Source of the DNA: Micromonospora kangleipakensis
Lineage (GTDB): Bacteria; Actinomycetota; Actinomycetes; Mycobacteriales; Micromonosporaceae
DNA length: 64,000 nucleotides
Reading direction: 5' to 3'
Assembly: GCF_004217615.1 (NCBI RefSeq)
Contig: NZ_SHLD01000001.1
Span: forward strand, 5,704,001-5,768,000
The notes under the pieces were generated by a model. The model was given only the letters and a program-made list of their open reading frames with translations. It searched no databases and was not told where the DNA came from. The position numbers and the translations under genes were made by a program. Below are positions 54,977 to 63,246 of the stretch, one piece after another (the first letter of the stretch is position 1; the number at the start of each line of letters is the position of its first letter).

Positions 54977-55874
54977 CCGTCCCTCCCACCACATCTCACC
55001 CGGGGACTTACCCTAACCGGACGAAGCAGGCATCACGGCTCGAAACTGGCAAAAGCCGACGCCTCACCTTCGGCAGGTCATCGACAGTCCGGGGCACAGC
55101 GTGCGGGTTGAGCTCATCGTGCGGGATGAGCCACTGGTCATCGAACGCAGCGGCGACGTCGCGGAGATCTCCGGTCGCGCCCTGGCAAATCGCTACCGTT
55201 GATCACCAAGCCGGCGCGGTGGGTCGGCGATGGGTTTCACGTCCGGCGCGCGCAGGTTGGCCTCGAACTGGTCCCTCCGGCGCGCACCCCTCGGGGTGGA
55301 GGCGTTCCCGGCATGGCCCTGCACCCCAGGCCAGGGCCACCGCAGCGGCGCTGGCGCCCATCTCGCGAGCAACCTCGTTGATACCGCTCACTGACCGTCC
55401 GACCGCCGCCTGAAAACACGCAAACCGGCCGCTACGAAACCCGGGGCAGCTCACACTTCGCCTTGACATTGAGATCTTGGATCGTGGTTTCATCGGCAAC
55501 CTCGACCACGAGCAGCACATTGATGCATGTCACTCAGCCAGGTGCTTGTGGCGTGGACCGTAACGAAGCAACGCTGTCCCGCCTGCCGGACGATACTCGA
55601 ACCACTCGTCACCGGCAGCGGGCCACGGACCCTCGCGACGGACATCCGACCAGCACAACCTCCGGATCCTCCCGTGACATGGCCCAATCGGGGGTACCGT
55701 CCGGCGGTAGGAACAGCGGCGGCAGTAGCCCCTCCCGGTCCTCGATCACAGGGGCGTTGATCCGGCCTTGGTGACTGATGGCCGGCGGGAGCCCGGGTGG
55801 CCCGGGGCCAGGACCAAAGGGTTCCCGCCGTCGGGACAGAACACCGCAGACAGGACGAACAAGGAGTGGGTACG
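54977..55874. other. Remnant-rich stretch
   Basis: No full gene is supported in these 900 bases. A plus-strand tail LRQVIDSPGHSVRVELIVRD and PLVIERSGDVAEISGRALAN ends at 55203 and looks like the C-terminus of a lost gene. A minus-strand piece INAPVIEDREGLLPPLFLPP with MSREDPEVVLVGCPSRG (about 55620-55765) looks like another. Neither can be named. Confidence 0.4.
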
Positions 55875-56330
55875 ATGGACGTCAATCTTGAGGTGGTCAC
55901 GATCCCCGTGTCGGATGTCGACAGGGCGCTGGAGTTCTACCGGGATCGCCTGGGCTGGCGACTGGACTTAGACATCGAGGTCGGCGACGACGTCCGCGTC
56001 GTGCAACTGACCCCGACTGGTGCCGGCCATACGTCCATCGTGTTCGGCAAAGGCCTGCCGATAGCCGCTGCACCGGGGTCGATGCGGCACCTAGAGCTGG
56101 TGACCTCCGACATCGTGGCCACACGGGAGGAGCTGGCTCAGCGGGGCGTCGACATCACCGAGGTCTACCACGGCCCCGGCAGCGCTTTCTGGCCCGAGGC
56201 ACGCCAACCCGGCCCCGACCCCGAACGTGAGAGCTACAACTCGTACGCCTCATTCCAGGACCCGGACGGAAACGGCTGGACGCTGCAGGAGGTCACTACC
56301 CGCATGCCGGGTCGCGAGGCCCGTTCGTGA
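55875..56330 (+). CDS. VOC/glyoxalase superfamily protein
   Basis: A 151-residue single-module protein of the vicinal oxygen chelate fold: EVVTIPVSDVDRALEFYRDR, LGWRLDLDIEVGDDVRVVQL and the end SYASFQDPDGNGWTLQEV. The Glu/His ligand positions (RHLELVTSDI; WTLQEV) are retained. Members serve as dioxygenases, isomerases or antibiotic-binding proteins. The ATG 55875 follows AAGGAG. Confidence 0.88.
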   Translation: MDVNLEVVTIPVSDVDRALEFYRDRLGWRLDLDIEVGDDVRVVQLTPTGAGHTSIVFGKGLPIAAAPGSMRHLELVTSDIVATREELAQRGVDITEVYHGPGSAFWPEARQPGPDPERESYNSYASFQDPDGNGWTLQEVTTRMPGREARS

Positions 56331-56409
56331 CATCACAAGCCGCGTCCTTGCTCCACCACCTACCGAATGCCGCACACATGTCGATTTTCCATGCACATAG
56401 CGCCACACG

Positions 56410-56760
56410 CCGGCGATCTTGACAGCTGGGTCGGCCAGTGAGCGCCTGCGCGAGCCACAGCCGGCGGTGCCGCTGCCGGAGGCGTTGCGCGGGGTGGCCG
56501 ACGAGACGTCGGCCGCCGGCGTACCGATCGAGGTGGATGTCGTTGGCTGGGTCCGGCCGCTGCTCGCGGAGGCGGAGGAGCCGCTGTTCGGGGCGGCCCA
56601 GGAAGGGCTCGCCAACGTCCGCAAGCACGCCCGGGCGGCCCGCGCCGCACTGATCCTCGACTATTGGCAGCCGGCTGCTGTTCGGCTGGAGGTGCGCGAC
56701 GACGGGGCCGGCACGGTCGGTGGCGTCGGCGGTACGCACTGGTGGACACCGTGGCAATGA
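56410..56760 (+). pseudogene. Fragment of a NarL-type sensor histidine kinase
   Basis: The frame contains AAQEGLANVRKHARAARAAL (the N-box of HATPase domains of the NarX/DesK type) and RLEVRDDGAGTVGG (G1 box). The region before is the end of the dimerisation part. After the G1 box the sequence is no longer homologous and stops at 56758. Both ends are missing. Confidence 0.6.
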
Positions 56761-57049
56761 CCTCAAGGCGCGGGTGAGCCTTGCGGTACCGGCGCTACGC
56801 CATCCCGAGCACCACCCGGCTGCGGTGCAGCACGTTCCGGCACGACGGGCCGTGGCGCAGCGACCCAGCCAACGCGCGGACGGCAACCGTCTTGCCGCCG
56901 GCTGTCTCATTCAATGCCAGACCTGCACCCTGGCCGTGGCGGCAGCGGAACCTCGATCAGACGTGACCTCCTCCAGCTGCACCGTGATAGCAATTCGGAT
57001 ATGAACGCGCACCACGGCGACATTTCACTGCTGGACGAGCTGCCCGCGC

Positions 57050-57265
57050 GTGCCGCTGCCGCCGCTGTCGGTGCTGGAGCTGGCTCTGGTGCTGGAGGGC
57101 GCGTGTGCGCGTGAGGGTCTTCAGGCAGTGGTCTCGACCGCGCAACGAGCCGCAGAGTTCGGATTCGGTCGGGTGTGGGTCGCCGAACACTACGGCTATT
57201 GCTCTGCCGGTAGCGTTGCACCTCCCGTGCTGGCCACCCATCTAGTGAATGAGGTTCTTGGACGC
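57050..57265 (+). pseudogene. N-terminal fragment of a luciferase-like (LLM) monooxygenase
   Basis: The frame reads MPLPPLSVLELALVLEG, then AQRAAEFGFGRVWVAEHYGY and SVAPPVLATHLVNE. These match the start of LLM-class flavin oxidoreductases (PLSVLDLxP, AQRAExLGYxRxWVAEHH). The remaining 270 residues are missing, and EHH is EHY. A dead remnant. Confidence 0.55.
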
Positions 57266-57306
57266 TGGCCGTGTTCCGGTGAGCACCGCGATGCCTTCGA
57301 CGCCGT

Positions 57307-57544
57307 CTACACGAGATGCTGATGGCTTGGCGGGTTGAAGCTCTTGTGAACTATTTCCAGGTGGTTGCCGTCGAAGTCAGCGATGTTGGCTGCGTAGTAG
57401 TTCGGGCCGAAGTACGCGCGTATCGCTGGCTCGCCCTCGCTCGTTCCGCCCGCCTCAATCGCTGCAGCGTACGCGGCGTTGACCTCGGCCTCATCGTCAG
57501 CAACAAACCCTACATACAGTCCGGTTTCACCGGACTGGCGCTGG
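57307..57544 (-). pseudogene. C-terminal fragment of a VOC/glyoxalase protein cut by an IS
   Basis: The minus frame reads GETGLYVGFVADDEAEVNAA, YAAAIEAGGTSEGEPAIRAY and IADFDGNHLEIVHKSFN, the second half of a glyoxalase-like protein (metal-ligand Glu in HLEIVHK). The IS at 57545 interrupts it. Its first half is not found on the other side, so it was truncated there too or lost. Confidence 0.6.
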
Positions 57545-57621
57545 TGACTGGGTCCCGGTGAAGTGGTCCACCTGTTGTGAGAGCCCGATGCCCCATGATG
57601 GGGTTGGGAGGGATCATCACG

Positions 57622-57903
57622 ATGGGTACCCGACGGCGGCACACGCCGGAGCAGATCATTCGCAAGCTTCGGGAGGGCGAGAAGCTGATCGGGCAGGGTT
57701 CCGTCTTGCCCGAGGTGTGTAAGCAGCTGGAGGTTTCCGAGGCGACCTGGCATCGGTGGGTGGCGCAGTACGGCGGGATGAAAGCCGATGACGCCAAACG
57801 GCTGAAGGACCTGGAGCGGGAGAACGCCCGGCTGAAGAAGATCGTCGCTGAGCAGCTGTTGGACATCGACATGCTCAAGGAGCTGAACCGGGGAAACTGG
57901 TGA
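57622..57903 (+). CDS. IS3-family OrfA (DNA-binding subunit)
   Basis: A 93-residue protein starting MGTRRRHTPEQIIRKLREGE, with a helix-turn-helix (VSEATWHRWVAQYGG) and a leucine-zipper-like helix LKDLERENARLKKIVAEQLL. ATG 57622 follows GGGAGG. The stop overlaps the OrfB start (GTGA). It recognises the terminal repeats and forms the transposase with OrfB. Confidence 0.92.
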   Translation: MGTRRRHTPEQIIRKLREGEKLIGQGSVLPEVCKQLEVSEATWHRWVAQYGGMKADDAKRLKDLERENARLKKIVAEQLLDIDMLKELNRGNW

Positions 57904-58754
57904 GTCCGGAGCGCCGCCGCCGCGCCGTGACCGTGTTGCAGCAGCGCTTCGGAGTGTCCCAACGACGTGCGTGTCGGCTGGTCGGGCAGCACCGGTCGGC
58001 GCAACGCCGGCCGGCGCCGGCTCGTCGTGACGCTGATGAGGTGCTTCGGGCGCGGCTGCGGCAGATCTCCGCGCAGTATCCGCGGTGGGGGTGGCGTAAG
58101 GCCCACGCGATCGCCGCCCGCGAGGGCCTGGTGGTCAACCGGAAACGCACCCGCCGGCTGTGGCTCGACGAGGGCCTGAAACGCCCGCCCAGGGTGCGCA
58201 AGAAGCGGCGGGCCGGACCGGGCCGTCATCAGCGGATGCGCGCGACCCGGCCGGATCAGATGTGGGCGTTGGACTTCCAGGTCGACGTCACCGCCAACGG
58301 CAGGCAGGTGCGGTTCCTCAACATCGTCGACGAGTACACCCGCCAAGCCCTGGCCACCCGCGCGGCCCGCTCCTTCACCGCGGACGCCACGGTCGCTGTC
58401 CTCGACGAGTTGATCGCACGGTTGGGCAGACGGCCGGAGCACATCCGCATGGACAACGGTCCCGAGCTGACCGCCCACACGCTGACCGACTGGTGCCGTT
58501 ACACCGGCGTCGACCCCGCCTACATCGACCCCGCATCACCGTGGCAGAACGGGATCTGCGAATCGTTCAACGGCCGATTCCGCGACGAATTCCTCACCTG
58601 CGAACAGTTCGACACCCTGCTGGAGGTTCAGGTACTGGCCGAGGACTGGCGCATCGAGTACAACACCTACAGACCCCACGGCTCGCTCGCCTGGCTCACC
58701 CCAGACGCCTACCGCCAGCAGTGGATCACCAACCGGCAACCAACGCTCTCATAG
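57900..58754 (+). CDS. IS3-family OrfB (DDE transposase)
   Basis: A 284-residue integrase-core protein. The DDE residues lie in ALDFQVDVTANGRQ (D), RMDNGPELTAHTL (D) and QNGICESFNGRFRDEF (E). The N-terminal HTH_21 region (YPRWGWRKAHAIAAREGLVV) is complete. GTG 57900 overlaps OrfA by four bases; expression may be by coupling rather than frameshifting. It is intact. Confidence 0.93.
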   Translation: MSPERRRRAVTVLQQRFGVSQRRACRLVGQHRSAQRRPAPARRDADEVLRARLRQISAQYPRWGWRKAHAIAAREGLVVNRKRTRRLWLDEGLKRPPRVRKKRRAGPGRHQRMRATRPDQMWALDFQVDVTANGRQVRFLNIVDEYTRQALATRAARSFTADATVAVLDELIARLGRRPEHIRMDNGPELTAHTLTDWCRYTGVDPAYIDPASPWQNGICESFNGRFRDEFLTCEQFDTLLEVQVLAEDWRIEYNTYRPHGSLAWLTPDAYRQQWITNRQPTLS

Positions 58755-58783
58755 CCGGTGGACCACCAACCGGGGCCCAGTCA

Positions 58784-58941
58784 CTGGCGTAGCCAGATAC
58801 TGGAGCCGACTGCGACGCCAGACCGTGTCGGTACTGAAGTCCCTGGACGCCACGGTCGACGTCAAGCAGCGCCTGCGAGAGCTGCTCCGCGAGGCCGGCG
58901 TCGACCCCGACCTCGTGCAAGCGCCTAGGCGCGGCCGGTAA
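58784..58941 (+). pseudogene. C-terminal fragment of an unidentified protein
   Basis: Directly after the IS the frame reads RYWSRLRRQTVSVLKSLDAT and VDVKQRLRELLREAGVDPDL, stopping at 58939. It is followed by a strong terminator, which supports a genuine gene end. The rest is not present on the other side of the IS, and I do not recognise the family. Confidence 0.45.
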
Positions 58942-58956
58942 CTACATCACACAAGC

Positions 58957-58990
58957 TCAGCAGGGCCCCGCCTTGGCGGGGCCCTGCTGA
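58957..58990 (+). terminator. Strong 16-bp terminator hairpin
   Basis: TCAGCAGGGCCCCGCC and GGCGGGGCCCTGCTGA are perfectly complementary around a TT loop, 16 bases after the stop of the truncated gene. There is no T tract. Confidence 0.85.
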
Positions 58991-59404
58991 CGTGGATGAG
59001 CGCACCTCGGGCAAGACCGCCGTCTCTTCACGGCAGGGGCGCCTCCGGTGGTCCTGACCCTTTCGTCCCGAACGCGGCTGCCGTGCATTGTCTGCTGCCA
59101 TCGGTTGTCGTTCCGCGCCTCTCAGCTCGGCTACGACCTCGTCCACTGTCGTGACCCGTCGACCGCAGGTGGCACGTTCGCTGCTCCTTGCTTCTTCCGA
59201 GAGTGGCCAGAGCCTCAGCCGCGCATACCGGTCCTGCACCTACGGATTGCCGGCGAGTCGGTCACTTGACCGCTCGGTACAAAGGTGGGGAGCCTCGGCC
59301 GGCCGGTCTGGGGTTTCAAGTCCGGCTCGCGGCTGTACTTCCGTGCTGTACGGCGATAGCCCTTGACCCGGGGTTGCCTTGGCGGCGTCTGCGACAGTGG
59401 TGGC
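58991..59404. other. Intergenic region
   Basis: No gene is supported in these 410 bases. A GGGGTTTCAAGTCC segment near 59311 resembles a tRNA T-arm but has no acceptor partner. Confidence 0.4.
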
Positions 59405-59695
59405 ATGGACAACCGGTTCCGCCAGCTGCCGCCGCGGATCGAACCTCGGTACGAGACACATGACGTCTCCGATCCGCCGCCGTTGCCGGAGGTGGAGGAA
59501 ACAAGTTGGTTGACGCCAGCCGGGGAGGTAGCCGGTTTCGAGCGGTTGGCCTCCGCCGTTGCCCGCAACTCCGACCGGACCGGCTCGGAACCGGTGCGGC
59601 AGCGACGGCGCGGCCGAGCTCTGGTGATCCTCTACATTGCCCTGAGTCTGGGAATAATCGCCGTGAGCTTCGTCCTGCGCGCCCGCGTCCGTTGA
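59405..59695 (+). CDS. Small tail-anchored membrane protein
   Basis: A 96-residue protein. The N-terminal 70 residues are polar (MDNRFRQLPPRIEPRYETHD, then LPEVEETSWLTPAGEVAGF) and one C-terminal helix ALVILYIALSLGIIAVSFVL ends in RARVR. No family is recognised. Composition and the clear topology support coding. Confidence 0.5.
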   Translation: MDNRFRQLPPRIEPRYETHDVSDPPPLPEVEETSWLTPAGEVAGFERLASAVARNSDRTGSEPVRQRRRGRALVILYIALSLGIIAVSFVLRARVR

Positions 59696-60039
59696 TCATT
59701 TTCCGGGAACTCGACGCGTCCGCGGTCGTCTGTAAGCCCTCCGCCTCTACTCGGAAGGACCCCCGTCGGGGGGAGCCTGGTCGGCGTTGCCGGCTGGTGT
59801 CAACCGACGTCGTCTCCTGCTCTCACGCACCGGGGCCGTGCCACCCCTTCCAGCCGTCATCGTTGCGCGGCGAGCGGTTTGCTGACTCTCTGCTGACTCG
59901 GCGTGGCGGTCGCTGCCGGTGCGACTTCTCGCTTACAAGCTCTGTGCGGGTCGTCCCGCGTCGTCTGTCCTCGTTTGCGACCTCGGACGATTGTCCGCAC
60001 TCGTCCTCTAGCGGGCGTCCTCGTGCGGCCAGGTTGCTG
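59696..60039. other. Non-coding stretch with a third att-like sequence
   Basis: No gene is supported. GCGACTTCTCGCTTACAAG (59921-59939) differs by one base from 32038-32056, the tRNA-Thr anticodon/variable region. Around it are TGCTGACTCTCTGCTGACTC repeats typical of integrase flanks. Confidence 0.45.
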
Positions 60040-60540
60040 TCACCGTTGCTGTCGATCCTCGGCGCCGCCAAGCCATGGCCCGCCAGTGAGGTACCGGCGG
60101 AGGTCGCTCGGGACCGTTCCTCGCCGGACCACCCACTGATCACCAAGCGAAGCCACCACCAGGTCGTCGTGTTCGAACCGCATTCGGAGACCGCCGACCG
60201 ATAGCTCTGTTGTGTAGCCGTGGATGAGAGAAGCATCGAGCAGTCGCTGCCCAACAAACGAGGCCAGCAGGTCCGGCTCCCGTGCGGGGCCCACTCTCGT
60301 CTCGCCGCACTCCTGCATCTCGTACGACGGGTAGGGGTCGACACGTTCCAAGCTAAGGTGCTCGCCGCGGCCGTGAGCCATCAACGCCGGCTTGCCCTCG
60401 AAGTGCAGCCAGAAGTCCAGCAGGCTTGCCGCGTCGTCGTCGCGCTGTCCCTCGTGCCAGTAACGCGCCTCGCTCACCGCGAGCAGCCTCCGGCCGATGA
60501 GGTCACGGACGAGCTCGGCCGCAGCGACCGGATCATTCAC
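60040..60540 (-). CDS. Conserved-looking hypothetical protein
   Basis: A 166-residue acidic protein starting MNDPVAAAELVRDLIGRRLL (GTG 60540), with LLDFWLHFEGKPALMAHGRG and TTELSVGGLRMRFEHDDLVV in the middle. It looks like a single soluble alpha/beta domain. No family is recognised. The gene lies between the two IS3-family copies. Confidence 0.6.
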   Translation of the reverse strand: MNDPVAAAELVRDLIGRRLLAVSEARYWHEGQRDDDAASLLDFWLHFEGKPALMAHGRGEHLSLERVDPYPSYEMQECGETRVGPAREPDLLASFVGQRLLDASLIHGYTTELSVGGLRMRFEHDDLVVASLGDQWVVRRGTVPSDLRRYLTGGPWLGGAEDRQQR

Positions 60541-60566
60541 GCGACACAACCTACTTCGCTGGGCAC

Positions 60567-60766
60567 TTGTCCCGCCGACTTACGCATTACGAGGTCAAAT
60601 TGTCAGCGCCGACGACCTGGGCGCATGGGGGTCTAGCAGCGGAAATGCCTCTCGACATCTCACACCACTCCCCCGCCGTCCGCCGACCTCTTGCGGACTG
60701 GATGCGGACCGCTCGCCTGCCAGATCCGGACGCCCGCGGCGGCTACCTCATCGGCTCGAAGGCATC
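60567..60766 (+). pseudogene. Possible small gene interrupted by the IS
   Basis: A frame from TTG 60567 reads LTHYEVKLSAPTTWAHGGLA and PLADWMRTARLPDPDARGGY up to the IS at 60767. Without the insertion it would run on for about 20 codons. The start is weak and no family is recognised. Confidence 0.3.
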
Positions 60767-60795
60767 TGACTGGGCCCCGGTTGGTGGTCCACCGG

Positions 60796-61650
60796 CTATG
60801 AGAGCGTTGGTTGCCGGTTGGTGATCCACTGCTGGCGGTAGGCGTCTGGGGTGAGCCAGGCGAGCGAGCCGTGGGGTCTGTAGGTGTTGTACTCGATGCG
60901 CCAGTCCTCGGCCAGTACCTGAACCTCCAGCAGGGTGTCGAACTGTTCGCAGGTGAGGAATTCGTCGCGGAATCGGCCGTTGAACGATTCGCAGATCCCG
61001 TTCTGCCACGGTGATGCGGGGTCGATGTAGGCGGGGTCGACGCCGGTGTAACGGCACCAGTCGGTCAGCGTGTGGGCGGTCAGCTCGGGACCGTTGTCCA
61101 TGCGGATGTGCTCCGGCCGTCTGCCCAACCGTGCGATCAACTCGTCGAGGACAGCGACCGTGGCGTCCGCGGTGAAGGAGCGGGCCGCGCGGGTGGCCAG
61201 GGCTTGGCGGGTGTACTCGTCGACGATGTTGAGGAACCGCACCTGCCTGCCGTTGGCGGTGACGTCGACCTGGAAGTCCAACGCCCACATCTGATCCGGC
61301 CGGGTCGCGCGCATCCGCTGATGACGGCCCGGTCCGGCCCGCCGCTTCTTGCGCACCCTGGGCGGGCGTTTCAGGCCCTCGTCGAGCCACAGCCGGCGGG
61401 TGCGTTTCCGGTTGACCACCAGGCCCTCGCGGGCGGCGATCGCGTGGGCCTTACGCCACCCCCACCGCGGATACTGCGCGGAGATCTGCCGCAGCCGCGC
61501 CCGAAGCACCTCATCAGCGTCACGACGAGCCGGCGCCGGCCGGCGTTGCGCCGACCGGTGCTGCCCGACCAGCCGACACGCACGTCGTTGGGACACTCCG
61601 AAGCGCTGCTGCAACACGGTCACGGCGCGGCGGCGGCGCTCCGGACTCAC
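60796..61650 (-). CDS. IS3-family OrfB (DDE transposase), copy 2
   Basis: It is identical at the protein level to OrfB of copy 1 (284 residues, all three DDE residues present). The GTG start overlaps the OrfA stop. Confidence 0.93.
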   Translation of the reverse strand: MSPERRRRAVTVLQQRFGVSQRRACRLVGQHRSAQRRPAPARRDADEVLRARLRQISAQYPRWGWRKAHAIAAREGLVVNRKRTRRLWLDEGLKRPPRVRKKRRAGPGRHQRMRATRPDQMWALDFQVDVTANGRQVRFLNIVDEYTRQALATRAARSFTADATVAVLDELIARLGRRPEHIRMDNGPELTAHTLTDWCRYTGVDPAYIDPASPWQNGICESFNGRFRDEFLTCEQFDTLLEVQVLAEDWRIEYNTYRPHGSLAWLTPDAYRQQWITNRQPTLS

Positions 61651-61928
61651 CAGTTTCCCCGGTTCAGCTCCTTGAGCATGTCGATGTCCAACAGCTGCTC
61701 AGCGACGATCTTCTTCAGCCGGGCGTTCTCCCGCTCCAGGTCCTTCAGCCGTTTGGCGTCATCGGCTTTCATCCCGCCGTACTGCGCCACCCACCGATGC
61801 CAGGTCGCCTCGGAAACCTCCAGCTGCTTACACACCTCGGGCAAGACGGAACCCTGCCCGATCAGCTTCTCGCCCTCCCGAAGCTTGCGAATGATCTGCT
61901 CCGGCGTGTGCCGCCGTCGGGTACCCAT
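61647..61928 (-). CDS. IS3-family OrfA, copy 2
   Basis: It is identical to OrfA of copy 1 (93 residues, helix-turn-helix and leucine-zipper helix). Confidence 0.92.
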   Translation of the reverse strand: MGTRRRHTPEQIIRKLREGEKLIGQGSVLPEVCKQLEVSEATWHRWVAQYGGMKADDAKRLKDLERENARLKKIVAEQLLDIDMLKELNRGNW

Positions 61929-62002
61929 CGTGATGATCCCTCCCAACCCCATCATGGGGCATCGGGCTCTCACAACAGGTGGACCACTTCACCGGGACCC
62001 AG

Positions 62003-62299
62003 TCACATCGGCTCACCGGACAATATGCCGTAGGCAAAAACGATCAAGAACATGACGCCGACCGCAGCGAAGATCACGCCAATCACCCGTTCCAGCAGGA
62101 CGAAGCGCGCCAGACGCTTGTCGTACTGGACATCTGGTAGCCAGCGCCACGGCGGAACTCGCCGTAGAACGCTCGCGGTGGTCATTGACCGCCGCACGTG
62201 CCACTCCGTCACGCCACGAAAGTTGGTAGCCAGGGCGATACCTACGAGGCCCACAGTCATGCTCATCATGACGGCGGCCACGAAGCGCCATTGCTCCAT
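62003..62299 (-). CDS. Small membrane protein with its end altered by an IS
   Basis: A 98-residue protein with two hydrophobic helices (FVAAVMMSMTVGLVGIALAT and VIGVIFAAVGVMFLIVFAYG) and a basic loop. ATG 62299 follows GGAGGAGG. Its present stop is the first TGA of the IS terminal repeat; before insertion the frame would have continued PSSR and stopped. Thus only four residues are lost and the protein is probably still functional. The family is unknown. Confidence 0.65.
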   Translation of the reverse strand: MEQWRFVAAVMMSMTVGLVGIALATNFRGVTEWHVRRSMTTASVLRRVPPWRWLPDVQYDKRLARFVLLERVIGVIFAAVGVMFLIVFAYGILSGEPM

Positions 62300-62488
62300 C
62301 TGGCCTCCTCCGGTGTGGTCACCGGATCATAGGTGACCTCGGTCTTGCAAAGATAAAGACTGCTGTCGGCCGGCGTCGGCTAGCGCGGTTGGCCTGCTCG
62401 TCGTGTCGGTTATCGCCGCCCCTCATTCGTGTCCGTCCGCCGGCTTGGCTGTACGGATGGCTGTACTGGCGACCGCCATAATGCGCTG

Positions 62489-63147
62489 ATGACAGACCCG
62501 AGCCGCTACCCGTTCGCGCCGAGATCCAACCGGCATCTCCGAGCAGGGCAGTACTGGGCTCTGCCGCTGCGCAACGGGCGCTTCGCCTGTGGGCGTGTCA
62601 TGGCGGTTCCGGCCTTCGGGCCGAGGGACCGGGTTGGTGTGCTGCCGGTCGAGTGGCGGCGCATCACCGACGAGGGCATCCAGATCGGCAACAGCACCTA
62701 TAACACCGCCGAGCTCGGCCCTTACCGGCACCAGCACTCCGGGGTGATCGCCAAGCGGGACCGGTGGGAGGTTCACTACGACCCCTACGACGTCTCCCAG
62801 GTCCATTTGCGCACCCCGGACGGCTGGATCACCGCCGCCTGGACGCACCTGCCGATGGTGTCCGCGCCGTTCGCCGACTTCACCTGGCGTCACGCCCGCC
62901 GGCTGGCTGGCACGGGTGCCACCGAAACCGACGTCGCCCGGGTCCTCGACGAGTTGCTCACTCGAGCCGAGCACGGCCCGAACCGGGCCAGCACCCGGAT
63001 CACCGCACGGACCCGCGCCGGGAGATCAGCCACCGCCCGGCCCTGCCCGAACCCGCGGTTGCGGCGGCCGTCGACGAGCCCGACCGCTCGGATGCCGAGG
63101 TCATCCCGTTCGGGGTGTTCGACGCCGAGATCGAAGCCGAACGGTGA
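62489..63147 (+). pseudogene. Imm26-like protein, frameshifted near the C-terminus
   Basis: The frame from ATG 62489 reads APRSNRHLRAGQYWALPLRN, GRFACGRVMAVPAFGPRDRV and PVEWRRITDEGIQIGNSTYN, similar to Imm26-type immunity domains (GDxxAIPLxDGxYGxxRV). After about 62995 the neighbouring frame gives the natural acidic end ISHRPALPEPAVAAAVDEPD and EVIPFGVFDAEIEAER, stopping at 63145. The original frame runs on to 63238 with Arg/Pro-rich text. A one-base shift or sequencing error is likely. Confidence 0.5.
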
Positions 63148-63246
63148 AAATGAAGGGAACCGAGCAGCGGAGGCCGAACCCCGACTCGATTTCGCCCTGC
63201 AGCACTCTGACGTCTACCGCAGGCCTCGCCGGGGCTGAGAAGGCGC

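Larger units (their letters stand above)
57545..58783 (+). mobile_element. IS3-family element, IS407-like, copy 1
   Basis: A 1239-bp element with ends TGACTGGGTCCCGGT and ACCGGGGCCCAGTCA (imperfect terminal inverted repeats, TG...CA) and two overlapping genes. Bases CTGG occur directly on both sides (57541-57544 and 58784-58787): a 4-bp target duplication, as expected for the IS407 group. An identical copy lies inverted at 60767-62005. Confidence 0.9.
60767..62005 (-). mobile_element. IS3-family element, IS407-like, copy 2 (inverted)
   Basis: The same 1239-bp element as at 57545 in the opposite orientation, with identical proteins. It has its own 4-bp target duplication CATC (60763-60766 and 62006-62009). 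It cut the last codons of the small membrane gene at 62003-62299. The two copies enclose 1983 bases. Confidence 0.9.

Noticed and set aside
59300..59330. Possible tRNA T-arm near GGGGTTTCAAGTCC
   Set aside because: No matching acceptor, D or anticodon arm could be found around it.
58784..60766. Inversion of the segment between the two IS copies
   Set aside because: Each copy has matching 4-bp duplications on its own two sides; inversion by recombination between them would have swapped inner flanks and broken these matches.
61072..62055. 327-residue plus-strand frame over IS copy 2
   Set aside because: It is the antisense of the IS transposase genes and appears identically opposite copy 1.
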